Shown here in pieces: positions 43,277 through 52,100 of a stretch of 64,000 nt of DNA. A program made the position numbers and the translations under genes. The DNA comes from SW132 sp038150125 (GTDB taxonomy: Bacteria; Bacteroidota; Rhodothermia; Balneolales; Balneolaceae). Below the pieces are notes generated by a model. The model saw only the letters and a program-made list of their open reading frames with translations, was not told where the DNA came from and made no database searches. The first letter of the stretch is position 1. Every line of letters begins with the position of its first letter. The stretch covers positions 1 through 64,000 of the forward strand of contig NZ_JBBVMF010000011.1 in NCBI RefSeq assembly GCF_038150125.1, read 5' to 3'.

Positions 43277-44380
43277 CTAACTAGCTAGAGATATCTCGAA
43301 AGCTTCTCCAATATGTTGAGATTTCCATTCAGCATTTTTTGCGGTAATGTCAATTGTATGTGATACTATTCCAAGGCTCTTTCTTAATTCTTTCACAGTA
43401 GGGTTGAATCTCAAAATCGCTTTAGTAATCTGTGAATCCCGCTTCTTAGGTCTATTGAATTTCTTTGGTGAGGATGTAAGGTGTAGGCTCTTTGTAAGAT
43501 TATGATACTTATGAAGCATGTCCTGCTTAGGCAGAGAAGACTTAGAATATGGGGTAATACTAGCTATAGGATCTTTCTCTAATAGTTTATCCCAAATTTC
43601 TTGATGAAATCCATTTTCAGAGCCATGGTGTGGAATTTTGAAGTAGGTAGATTTATTTGCTCCATTAACTATATTTGAGTACCTCGTTATGTTTAACCAT
43701 CCATATAGATCATTATCTTTTACTTCTAAGTCAGCTCCGAGCAAAACATTGTGGTACCCAATTTCTATGAGCAATACTACAGATTTATCATTGGGAGAAA
43801 GTAATGGAGTTCTTATATCAGATTTAGATGCTTGATCTATTAATCCTGAAAGTTCGATTTCGTAATCCTCATTAACTTTTTCAGATGGGGATAAAGCACT
43901 GATAGCTATTCTTTGAGATTTGTAGACATCCGAATATAAAATTTGATCATAAGATGCTCTCCATCTTCTTGCTTTATTACTTAAAGAATCAAGGCATTTT
44001 ACGAAGTCACTTGTAGTGGAATTCTCAAACCTCTCCTTGTTTTCGCTATCGAGAGTAACAAAATCGTAGAACTTCTTTTTATTATTTGCTCTAGCAAATA
44101 CAAAATCTGCATCCTGGCATTTCTCAACGATTTGTGGCATCCCATTTATATGGTCTTTATGCCAATGCGTGCAAATTATTCTCTTAACTCTAGAGAAATC
44201 GATATTGTTTTCTTCCAAAAATAAAAGGGGAAGTGCTTTTCCTGTTTTCTTATCTACGCAACTATCAATAACAATAAAGTCTCTATTGCCTAGGTGAATA
44301 ACGATACTTTCTCCATATCCACCACCTTGAGATATAATATTTACTGAGCAAATGTCTAAATCAAATGAGTTGATTTTCAT
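43277..44380 (-). CDS. Metallo-beta-lactamase-fold hydrolase (ComEC/Rec2-like)
   Basis: 367 aa. Metal site I: IICTHWHKDHINGMP (His72, His74, Asp76, His77); ligand-bridging Asp in VLLGADLEV (about 217); and the C-terminal IPHHGSENGFH (about 249-259), the HHGS form seen in the DNA-degrading domain of competence protein ComEC. It has no membrane helices. A C-terminal basic segment (SPKKFNRPKKRDSQ) could contact nucleic acid. Third gene of a compact operon: its ATG overlaps the preceding stop by one base (TGATG). A nuclease or phosphodiesterase role in the cytoplasm is inferred, not shown. Confidence 0.85.
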   Translation of the reverse strand: MKINSFDLDICSVNIISQGGGYGESIVIHLGNRDFIVIDSCVDKKTGKALPLLFLEENNIDFSRVKRIICTHWHKDHINGMPQIVEKCQDADFVFARANNKKKFYDFVTLDSENKERFENSTTSDFVKCLDSLSNKARRWRASYDQILYSDVYKSQRIAISALSPSEKVNEDYEIELSGLIDQASKSDIRTPLLSPNDKSVVLLIEIGYHNVLLGADLEVKDNDLYGWLNITRYSNIVNGANKSTYFKIPHHGSENGFHQEIWDKLLEKDPIASITPYSKSSLPKQDMLHKYHNLTKSLHLTSSPKKFNRPKKRDSQITKAILRFNPTVKELRKSLGIVSHTIDITAKNAEWKSQHIGEAFEISLAS

Positions 44381-44937
44381 CAGTTTGCTTCGGGCGCTTT
44401 TAAATATTCAGCGACTTTAGAATTTACTTTATTTACTAAACTTAAATCCCACTTGATAACCTTTTGAAATCGAATCCTGGAAGATTTTTCTATCTGTCCT
44501 AAATATTCTTTTCTTCCAATACTCCAATAAAAGATTTTGCCAATTTCGAGTGATTCACGTTCATTTTCAGATATATCAAAGATTGAAAATTCTGCAAATT
44601 CGTCAGCGCCACCATTTGTTAAATCTATTAGTCTAGCTTCAAAACTTTCATCTTTTACTTTTGTTACATGTCCTTTCCATTTTTGGATAGATTCGAATAC
44701 TGATAAATTTTTGTAGGATTGTCCACTTTTAGTGAATAAGTCTTTCTCAGAAGTAGACTCATTTTCAGAATGAGTTTGAGTGTCATCGATCGTAGTGTCT
44801 TTTTCTTCGTAGTCAGTAATTTTTTCACTATAAATATTGTGAGTGGCTTCTTCTGAAGTATAATCCTCTCCTGTTTGTATTGATTCATTTAGAGTATCTT
44901 CTTCTACACTTAAAATCTCGAGAGTCTTTGAATCCAT
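44380..44937 (-). CDS. Acidic-tail protein with C-terminal beta domain, MBL-operon middle gene
   Basis: 185 aa, family not named. Residues 1-75 are low-complexity, Glu/Asp/Thr/Ser-rich and surely disordered. Residues about 83-185 form a compact domain: WKGHVTKVKDESFEARLIDL, FAEFSIFDISENE, IFYWSIGRKEYLG and SSRIRFQKVIKWDLS, alternating beta strands as in SH3/OB-like barrels. I recall similar domains in uncharacterised genes near MBL hydrolases, but cannot verify this. Overlaps the MBL gene by one base and follows the 219-aa gene by 3 bp, so all three are translated together. Might be an adaptor or the partner that places the hydrolase on its target. Confidence 0.7.
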   Translation of the reverse strand: MDSKTLEILSVEEDTLNESIQTGEDYTSEEATHNIYSEKITDYEEKDTTIDDTQTHSENESTSEKDLFTKSGQSYKNLSVFESIQKWKGHVTKVKDESFEARLIDLTNGGADEFAEFSIFDISENERESLEIGKIFYWSIGRKEYLGQIEKSSRIRFQKVIKWDLSLVNKVNSKVAEYLKAPEAN

Positions 44938-44940
44938 AGT

Positions 44941-45600
44941 TTAAGTAATATCTAAGTTGGTTAGAAAAAAATTAAATTTTTTATTCGCTTCATCTTGTGC
45001 TTCAAACCAAAAATTATTGAGCAAATTAATAAATTCTTTGGATGATTGGTCAGCTACACCAACTCTTTCGAAATGGTTATTTATTCTGAACTCCACACCG
45101 AGTTTCTCAATTAGTCTCGAAGGTTGAACTCTGATCCTGACTTTACCTTTATGACCATCACTTCTTTCTTCTTGAACCATTTCTATCCGTTCCATTTTAG
45201 GATTACTAATTATATTAGCCCAATTTTCAAAAGGCGCAAGTTTTCTTCCAATGTCTAGATAATCATTTTCACTTACAGTGAAATGGTATGTAAAATTAAC
45301 TCCAAGAAAATTTAATTCATTTCCCTCAACTGCAGTAATTAATGATAAAACTATATCTTTTATTATCTCATGATGAGAATCACTTACAGTTCCAAATACT
45401 AAGCGGTCTGGTCTAATTTCTAATTTGCCCCATTCTGCAATATCAAAACTAGTTATTTTTGGTGATATGACGTGGATTTTAGCATTATCTGCTTCAGTTT
45501 TACTCAATAAGCCGTGATTCAATAACCACTGTGGTGTGAATAGTGTGGTTGGCATATTACCGACTACCACTAAAGAAAATTCCGTTGCTTTTTTTTGCAA
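44941..45600 (-). CDS. Uncharacterised first gene of the MBL operon
   Basis: 219 aa, not recognised. A soluble alpha/beta protein with no signal or membrane helix. Visible segments: NMPTTLFTPQWLLNHGLL, IHVISPKITSFDIAEWGKLE followed by IRPDRLVFGTVSDS, then a helix and a beta-rich half with VNFTYHFTVSENDY, IEMVQEERSDGHKGKVRIR and a C-terminal helix ending FFLTNLDIT. The alternating short strands in the first half resemble the sporadically distributed TIGR04255 proteins only loosely. Low GC relative to the core genes suggests recent acquisition. It leads the three-gene operon whose last gene is the MBL hydrolase. Confidence 0.65.
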   Translation of the reverse strand: MQKKATEFSLVVVGNMPTTLFTPQWLLNHGLLSKTEADNAKIHVISPKITSFDIAEWGKLEIRPDRLVFGTVSDSHHEIIKDIVLSLITAVEGNELNFLGVNFTYHFTVSENDYLDIGRKLAPFENWANIISNPKMERIEMVQEERSDGHKGKVRIRVQPSRLIEKLGVEFRINNHFERVGVADQSSKEFINLLNNFWFEAQDEANKKFNFFLTNLDIT

Positions 45601-45812
45601 GGGCTTTGTAATTAAGATTAGCCTTAGATTATTCGATTTATAAATTTATTATAACCAAATCCACTCAAAGTTCAATTTTATTTATAGTAAAAACCTTATT
45701 GAGTCTCATAGGAGATTTACTTCATTTTAGTTTTTGGGTGTATTCGAGCTTTTACTTGGAGAGAAAAAATCGGTGCAAACATGAGGTTTGTTTGTACCAA
45801 TGTTTGTACCAT
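45601..45812. promoter_or_regulatory. Probable promoter region of the MBL operon with tandem short repeats
   Basis: AT-rich region between the operon start and the tRNA-Leu terminator. Read away from the tRNA, it contains GGTACAAACATT directly followed by GGTACAAAC (about 45788-45810), then AAACCTCATGTTTGCACC. Comparable tandem repeats follow tRNA-Arg at 63.2 kb. Such repeats often lie beside integrase attachment sites in tRNA genes; no integrase gene remains here. Confidence 0.4.
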
Positions 45813-45851
45813 AAATAAAAAAAACCTTGCAAGTCAATGACTTACAAGGCT
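45813..45851 (-). terminator. Intrinsic terminator of tRNA-Leu
   Basis: On the minus strand, CCTTGTAAGTCA and TGACTTGCAAGG pair (one mismatch) and are followed by eight T residues. It starts about 7 bp after the tRNA 3' end, as expected for a single tRNA transcript. Confidence 0.82.
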
Positions 45852-45856
45852 TATTG

Positions 45857-45941
45857 TGCCCTGGACTAGAGTCGAACTAGCACTCCCTAAACGGGAACTG
45901 ACCCCTCAAGCCAGCGCGTCTACCAATTCCGCCACCAGGGC
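45857..45941 (-). tRNA. tRNA-Leu (GAG)
   Basis: 85-nt class II tRNA. Acceptor arms GCCCTGG and CCAGGGC pair perfectly with discriminator A; D arm region GGCGGAATTGGTAGACGC; anticodon stem CTGGC/GTCAG around loop TTGAGGG with anticodon GAG; a variable arm; T loop GTTCGACTC. CCA is not encoded (the sequence continues CAA). Reads Leu CUC/CUU codons. It borders the accessory island on its 3' side. Confidence 0.95.
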
Positions 45942-45984
45942 AAAAACAATATTCAATATGTTTGTCAATTTTGTCGTCTTGTAG

Positions 45985-46060
45985 AGGACGACGGAAACTG
46001 CCCCCTCAACCCCGAAAGTATTTGGGGTAATGATTCCGCTTACAGGGTAGTTTCAACAAG
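45985..46060. other. Nested palindrome upstream of polX
   Basis: GAAACTGCCC at the left and GGGTAGTTTC at the right form an outer stem, with an inner CCCCGAAAGTATTTGGGG hairpin. About 60 nt in all. It may be a structured RNA, a small dispersed repeat or the 5' leader region before polX; I cannot tell which. It lies between tRNA-Leu and polX. Confidence 0.35.
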
Positions 46061-46313
46061 ACTTAAAAGATAGGGGTTTTTCTGTATAAATGGAAAGAGG
46101 AGTTCACAAGGTTTTTGTATTTTTTTTGCGATGGTTTTAACGGTATCTGAATTGATAATCTGAAGTTGTTGTTTGAAGCCTACTATATTGGGGCGGTACT
46201 CAGTTCAGTAGTTCCAGCTTAATAAATAAAACGGGCAAAGAAACCACACTTCGGTCATTCGTCAACTGTCCACCGTCACCTTTCATCTTAAATCTTTTAT
46301 CTAAAATCTATCT

Positions 46314-48059
46314 ATGACCAACCAGGATATTGCAGCCAAACTCCGTGAAGTTCATGATCTGATGCAGCTTAAGGGCGAAAATCGTTTTAAAGTAATTGCG
46401 TTCGACCGCGCTGCTCAAACTATTGAAGGCCTCAAAACAGAGGTGCTGACGCATGTTGAAGAAGGAACACTTACGGACATCAAAGGGATTGGGAAGTCGA
46501 TTGCTGAAGATATTACCGCACTGGTTGAAACCGGTACCATGCCGGTTCTTGAATCTCTCAGGGAGTCGGTTCCAAAGGGATTGGTGGAGTGGCTTAATAT
46601 TTCCGGCCTGGGTCCCAAAAATATCGTAAAAATTCACACAACTTTGGGTATCACCGAAATGCACGAGCTTAAAGAGGCGTGTCAAAGCGGGGCAGTGGCG
46701 GATCTGCCCGGACTGGGGGAAAAATCGGCTGAGAAAATCCTGAAGTCAATTGAGTACCTGGAGAAGTTTGGCGAACGCTGCCGGATAGACCAGGCGTATG
46801 ATGTGGCCGAGCCAATGCTGGCGTTTGTGAGCGGAATAGACGGCGTGACGAGATGTGAAATTGCAGGATCACTGCGCCGATCAGTGGAAACCATAGGGGA
46901 CGTGGATATTCTTGCTGCGGCTGATAAAGACAATGCAAGCGACATTTTTGAAAGGTTCGTGAATCACGAGCTTGTCACTGAAGTCCTGGGGCGTGGTGAT
47001 ACTAAAAGCTCAGTAAGGACCGAAAGTGGCCGGCAGGTAGATTTAAGAATTGTTTCAGAAAAGGAATACCCGGCTGCACTGATGTACTTCACCGGCAGTA
47101 AGGAACACAACATTGTGATGCGTCATCGGGCCCGGGATCGAGGTATGTCGCTTAATGAGTACGGTCTGTTTAAACTGACGGACGAAAAAGAGACCGATTT
47201 TGATCAGCCGGTAGACACAAGTTCAGAGGCTGATATCTACAAAAAACTAGACCTGAATTTTGTGCCGCCGGAACATCGTGAGGACCGGGGTGAGTTTGAG
47301 TTTTACGCTGATCATGAGTCGATGGATTTGCTTGAGGAAGATCAGATCAAAGGCGTGGTTCACGCCCACAGCACATGGAGTGATGGCAAATTTTCCATCA
47401 GGCAAATGGCGGACGCATGTATAGAGTGCGGGTATGAATATTTGACCGTCACCGATCACTCCAAAACGGCAGCCTACGCCGGCGGATTGTCTGTTGATGA
47501 GGTGAAGATGCAATGGGAAGAGATCGACGAGTTGAACGACGAGTATTCGAAAAAGAACTTCCGAATCTTTAAGGGGATTGAATCGGATATTCTGACCGAC
47601 GGCTCGCTCGATTATCCTGATAAGATACTTGAAGGATTTGATATCGTAATTGCCAGCGTGCATTCGGGACTCGAGATGGAGTTCGATAAGATGATGGAGA
47701 GATTTGAAAACGCAATCAATAATCCGTACACCCACATGATTGGGCATCCAACCGGACGGCTTCTCTTGAAACGAAGTGAAAGTAAAATGGACCTGAATAA
47801 GCTGGTAGAACTGGCTGCAGCGAAAGGTGTGGCAATAGAGATCAATGCTAATCCTCGCCGGCTCGACCTCGACTGGCGGTACGGAAATAAAGCGAAAGAC
47901 GTGGGTTTACTGACATCCATCAACCCGGATGCTCATACAATTGAAGGAATAGACGATATTCGCTATGGCGTGATGATTGCACGGAAGGCGAAATTTAGTC
48001 CTGATCGAGTACTTAATACGAAATCTGCTGAGGAGTTTGAGAAATGGCTTGAGAAGTGA
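46314..48059 (+). CDS. polX: DNA polymerase X family with PHP domain (PolX)
   Basis: 581 aa. An N-terminal helix-hairpin-helix region (LTDIKGIGKSIAEDITALVE; GLGPKNIVKIHTTLG) binds DNA; the nucleotidyltransferase core has CEIAGSLRRSVETIGDVDIL (about residues 180-199) with catalytic Asp pair; a C-terminal PHP domain (about 340-575) has VVHAHSTWSDGKFSIRQMAD, VTDHSKTAAYAGG and a closing NPDAHTIEGI, the metal-dependent 3'-5' exonuclease. Bacterial PolX fills short gaps in base-excision repair. Convergent with metF; a long hairpin separates them. Confidence 0.93.
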   Translation: MTNQDIAAKLREVHDLMQLKGENRFKVIAFDRAAQTIEGLKTEVLTHVEEGTLTDIKGIGKSIAEDITALVETGTMPVLESLRESVPKGLVEWLNISGLGPKNIVKIHTTLGITEMHELKEACQSGAVADLPGLGEKSAEKILKSIEYLEKFGERCRIDQAYDVAEPMLAFVSGIDGVTRCEIAGSLRRSVETIGDVDILAAADKDNASDIFERFVNHELVTEVLGRGDTKSSVRTESGRQVDLRIVSEKEYPAALMYFTGSKEHNIVMRHRARDRGMSLNEYGLFKLTDEKETDFDQPVDTSSEADIYKKLDLNFVPPEHREDRGEFEFYADHESMDLLEEDQIKGVVHAHSTWSDGKFSIRQMADACIECGYEYLTVTDHSKTAAYAGGLSVDEVKMQWEEIDELNDEYSKKNFRIFKGIESDILTDGSLDYPDKILEGFDIVIASVHSGLEMEFDKMMERFENAINNPYTHMIGHPTGRLLLKRSESKMDLNKLVELAAAKGVAIEINANPRRLDLDWRYGNKAKDVGLLTSINPDAHTIEGIDDIRYGVMIARKAKFSPDRVLNTKSAEEFEKWLEK

Positions 48060-48128
48060 TGAGTGTTTAGTTGTGAGTGTTGAGTTAATTTTTCACTAAT
48101 AACTCAACACTCAAAACTCATCACTTTT
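48055..48128. terminator. Bidirectional hairpin between polX and metF
   Basis: Left arm GTGATGAGTGTT...GTGTTGAGTTA and right arm TAACTCAACACTCAAAACTC plus ATCAC pair over about 25 bp with a small bulge, followed by TTTTTC on the plus strand. The two genes converge here and the hairpin overlaps the last codons of metF. Confidence 0.7.
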
Positions 48129-49074
48129 TCTTTAGAAAGTCGATGACTTTCAACGCGGGGTCCGGGCTGCCCATAATATAGTAATGCAAGCCGGGGACGC
48201 CCGCTTCCATTAACTCAAGACTCTGTTGTTTGGCCCACTCAATTCCGATGTTCTTCGAATTTTTTTCATCAGATGACACTTCGTTGGCTAGAGCATCAGG
48301 TATGTTCAGGTGAAAATTTCGAGGCAGCCGAACCAGGTGTCCGGGCGTCGTCAGTATTTTCATACCCGGAACAATAGGGACATCTATGCCTGCAGCCCGG
48401 CATTTATCAACAAATGCAAAAAAAGCATTGTTGTCGAAGAACATTTGTGTGACGATATAATCACCGCCGGCATCTACTTTTTGCTTGAGGCGTTTGATAT
48501 CCCAGTCGATATTCGGGGCTTCGAAATGCTTCTCCGGATACCCGGCCACGCCCACGCAAAAGTTTGATGATTCAGCATTGTTAATATCTTCCAGGTATTC
48601 GCCTTTATTCATATTCTGGATCTGGTTGACCAGGTCAATGGCATATTTGTTTACGGTACCGTTAAGATTGAGTGATATCTGAGATCCTGTATTATCACCC
48701 CGGATAGCAAGCACGTTATGAATACCCAGGTAGTTCAGCTCGATGAGTGCATCCTCGCTCTCTTCTTTAGAAAATCCTTCGCAGATCAGGTGAGGGACAG
48801 GGTCGATGCCATACCGGTGCAGGATAGCCGCACAAAGCCCGATAGTTCCGGGACGTTTTCGGCGAATCACACGTCTTAATGTGCCATCTTTCTTCTCTTC
48901 AACATGTGCTTCAGCAGCGTGGTAAGTAACATCGATAAAGGGAGGTTTTACTTTGTCTACCACCTTATCAAGCGATTCAAATACATCACTCACTGATCCG
49001 CCTCGCTTTGGGGGAATAATTTCGAATGAAATGAGAGGTTCGGTCGCTCTATCGTAATGCTCAACAACTTTCAT
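48121..49074 (-). CDS. metF: Methylenetetrahydrofolate reductase
   Basis: 317 aa from ATG 49074 (MKVVEHYDRATEPLISFEII); the frame continues 21 codons upstream without homology. TIM-barrel FAD enzyme: SFEIIPPKRGGSVSDVFESL, catalytic-site region DVTYHAAEAH, NVLAIRGDNTG, FCVGVAGYPEKHFEAPN and DYIVTQMFFDN. It reduces 5,10-methylene-THF to 5-methyl-THF, the methyl donor for MetH. Divergent from metH with 78 bp between starts, so supply and use of methyl-THF are linked physically. Confidence 0.93.
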   Translation of the reverse strand: MKVVEHYDRATEPLISFEIIPPKRGGSVSDVFESLDKVVDKVKPPFIDVTYHAAEAHVEEKKDGTLRRVIRRKRPGTIGLCAAILHRYGIDPVPHLICEGFSKEESEDALIELNYLGIHNVLAIRGDNTGSQISLNLNGTVNKYAIDLVNQIQNMNKGEYLEDINNAESSNFCVGVAGYPEKHFEAPNIDWDIKRLKQKVDAGGDYIVTQMFFDNNAFFAFVDKCRAAGIDVPIVPGMKILTTPGHLVRLPRNFHLNIPDALANEVSSDEKNSKNIGIEWAKQQSLELMEAGVPGLHYYIMGSPDPALKVIDFLKKK

Positions 49075-49152
49075 AAACGTAATGATTTTGGCCTGTAAAT
49101 TGTGGATTTTATAGGCTTCTGCCAACCAGGTAAACAAAGATTATTTTAAACT

Positions 49153-52100
49153 ATGCGTTCCAGCCACCCTATATTTGCCCGCCTGAAAGAAAGTATTCTT
49201 GTTCTTGACGGTGCGATGGGTACCATGATTCAGAACTACAATTTAACTGAAGATGATTTTCGCGGATCAGAACTCGTTAATTTCGAACATGATCTGAAAG
49301 GAAATAATGACCTTCTGTCGTTAACTCAGCCCGATATAATACGGGAAATTCATTCCAATTTCCTCTCTGCCGGGGCTGATATTCTTGAAACAAATACGTT
49401 CAGCGCAAATCCCATCTCCCAGGCCGATTATAACCTTCAGGACAGAAGCTATGATCTGAATGTGGCGTCGGCTAAAGTCGCTCGTGAGGCTGCAGATGCG
49501 TTCACGAAAAAGAATCCGGGTAAACCGAGGTTCGTAGCCGGCGCGATCGGCCCCACAAATAAAACACTCTCGCTTTCTCCTGATGTGGAAGATCCGGGGT
49601 TCCGGGCGTTAACGTTCGATGAACTGGTAGATTGCTACACTGTTCAGATAAAAGGCCTGCTCGATGGCGGGGTTGATGTTCTTCTTGTTGAAACGGTGTT
49701 TGACACGCTCAATTGCAAAGCGGCCATTTATGCAATTCATCAATACACGCGAAAAATAGGGAAACAGGTTCCGATTATGATCTCCGGGACGATTGTGGAT
49801 CAGAGCGGCCGAACGCTTTCCGGGCAGACCACGGAAGCGTTCTGGTTGTCGGTGAAGCATGCGAATCCGCTGCTGAGTGTGGGTCTGAATTGTGCGCTGG
49901 GCTCAAAACAGATGCGGCCGTTTATCAAAGATCTGGCTGAAAATGCCACCTGTTTTACCAGTCTTTATCCCAATGCCGGGCTTCCGGATGAGATGGGAGA
50001 ATATGGCGAATCCCCTGAGTTCATGGCTGAACAGTTTGCTGATTATGCCGGCGATGGATTCGTAAATATTGTGGGCGGCTGCTGCGGAACCACCCCGGAT
50101 CATATCCAGGCGATTGCCGAAGAAGCCGCGAGACACAAACCGCGCGTCATCAAAAAGAAAAAGCCGTACATGAGGCTGAGCGGGCTGGAACCACTGGTGA
50201 TCCGTCCTGAAACCAATTTTGTAAATGTGGGCGAGCGTACAAATGTCACCGGATCGGCAAAGTTCAAGCGGCTCATCAAAAATGAGGAGTACGAGGAAGC
50301 TCTGTCTGTTGCCAGGGAACAGGTGGAAGGCGGCGCACAGATTGTGGATGTGAATATGGATGAGGGGTTGCTGGAGTCGGAGCAGGTGATGAAAGACTTT
50401 TTGAACTTGATGGCGGCTGAACCCGATATCTCCCGCGTGCCGATGATGATCGACTCATCAAAGTGGAGCGTCATTGAGGCCGGGCTGAAGTGTGTGCAGG
50501 GTAAAGGGGTGGTGAATTCCATCAGCTTGAAAGAAGGAGAGGAGCAGTTTAAAAAGCAGGCGCAGACGATCATGGATTACGGGGCAGCTGTAATTGTGAT
50601 GGCGTTTGATGAAAAAGGTCAGGCTGATTCGCTTGAACGCCGCCAGGAGATTTGCCGCCGGGCGTACGATATTCTTGTTGATGAGGTTGGGTTTCCGCCG
50701 GAAGATATTATCATGGACCCGAACATCCTCACAGTGGCCACCGGGATTGAGGAGCACAATAATTATGCGGTCGATTTCATCGAGGCGACGAAATGGATCA
50801 AAGAGAATCTGCCGCACGCGAAAGTGAGTGGTGGTGTGAGCAACATCTCATTCTCGTTCCGCGGGAACAATACCGTTCGCGAAGCGATGCACTCTGCATT
50901 TCTATATCATGCGATTAAAGCGGGAATGGATATGGGAATTGTGAATGCAGGTCAGCTTGAAGTGTATGAGGAGATCGAGCCGGAACTTCGCGATAGGGTA
51001 GAAGACGTGCTGCTCAATCGTCGCGATGATGCCACGGAACGCTTGCTGGAGTATGCAGAAACCATCAAGGATAAATCGGGCGGAGCGGCGAAAGAAAAAG
51101 ATGATGCCTGGCGGAAAGAGTCGGTTGAAGAACGCATCAAACATGCACTTGTGAAAGGCATTGTGGACCATATTGAAGATGATGTGGAAGAAGCACGGCA
51201 GGCATACGACCGGCCGATTGAAGTGATTGAAGGGCCGATGATGGACGGCATGAACGTGGTTGGCGACCTGTTTGGAGCAGGAAAGATGTTTCTGCCGCAG
51301 GTAGTGAAAAGTGCCCGCGTGATGAAAAAAGGCGTGGCCATTTTGATTCCATTTATCGAGGCAGAAAAAGAGAAGAATAAACGCAAAGAACCCAAAGCGA
51401 AAGTGCTCCTGGCAACAGTAAAAGGCGATGTTCATGACATCGGGAAAAATATTGTGGCTGTGGTACTGCGCTGCAATAACTACGACGTGGTGGACATCGG
51501 CGTGATGAATCCTGCCGAAAAAATTCTGGCGGCAGCAAAAGAGCATAATGTAGATATCATCGGCCTGAGCGGGCTGATTACGCCATCGCTCGATGAAATG
51601 GTAAATGTGGCGAATGAGATGAAGCGCGAAAAATTCAGTGTTCCGCTGATGATCGGCGGCGCGACGACATCTCGAATGCACACTGCGGTAAAAATTGCGC
51701 CAAGTTACAACCATCCTGTGATTCATGTGCTGGATGCCTCTCGCAGCGTCACGGTGGTCAACCGGCTGGTATCCGACACGCTGAAAACCGGTTTCGTGGA
51801 TGAAATCTCAACGGAATATGAAGATCTCCGGGAGCAGTACAAAAGCCGGGGTAAAAAGAAAAAGTATCTCCCGCTTGAGAAAGCGCGTGCTAATAAAACA
51901 GACATTGATTGGGAGAGCACACCCATTGTTACGCCAAAGAAACTGGGCGTGACCCGTGTAGAGAATATGGATCTGTCGGTACTTCGAAACTACATCGACT
52001 GGACCCCGTTTTTTATCGCCTGGGAGATGAAGGGCCGCTATCCCGATATTCTTGATGATGATAAAGCCGGTGTTGAGGCCCGGAAACTATTCAAGGATGC

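Noticed and set aside
49075..49152. B12 riboswitch in the metF-metH gap
   Set aside because: Only 78 bp, no B12-box-like sequence or room for the aptamer.
50902..51726. 274-codon frame antisense to metH
   Set aside because: Very His/Phe-rich translation typical of the reverse complement of a GC-biased gene; metH is certain on the other strand.
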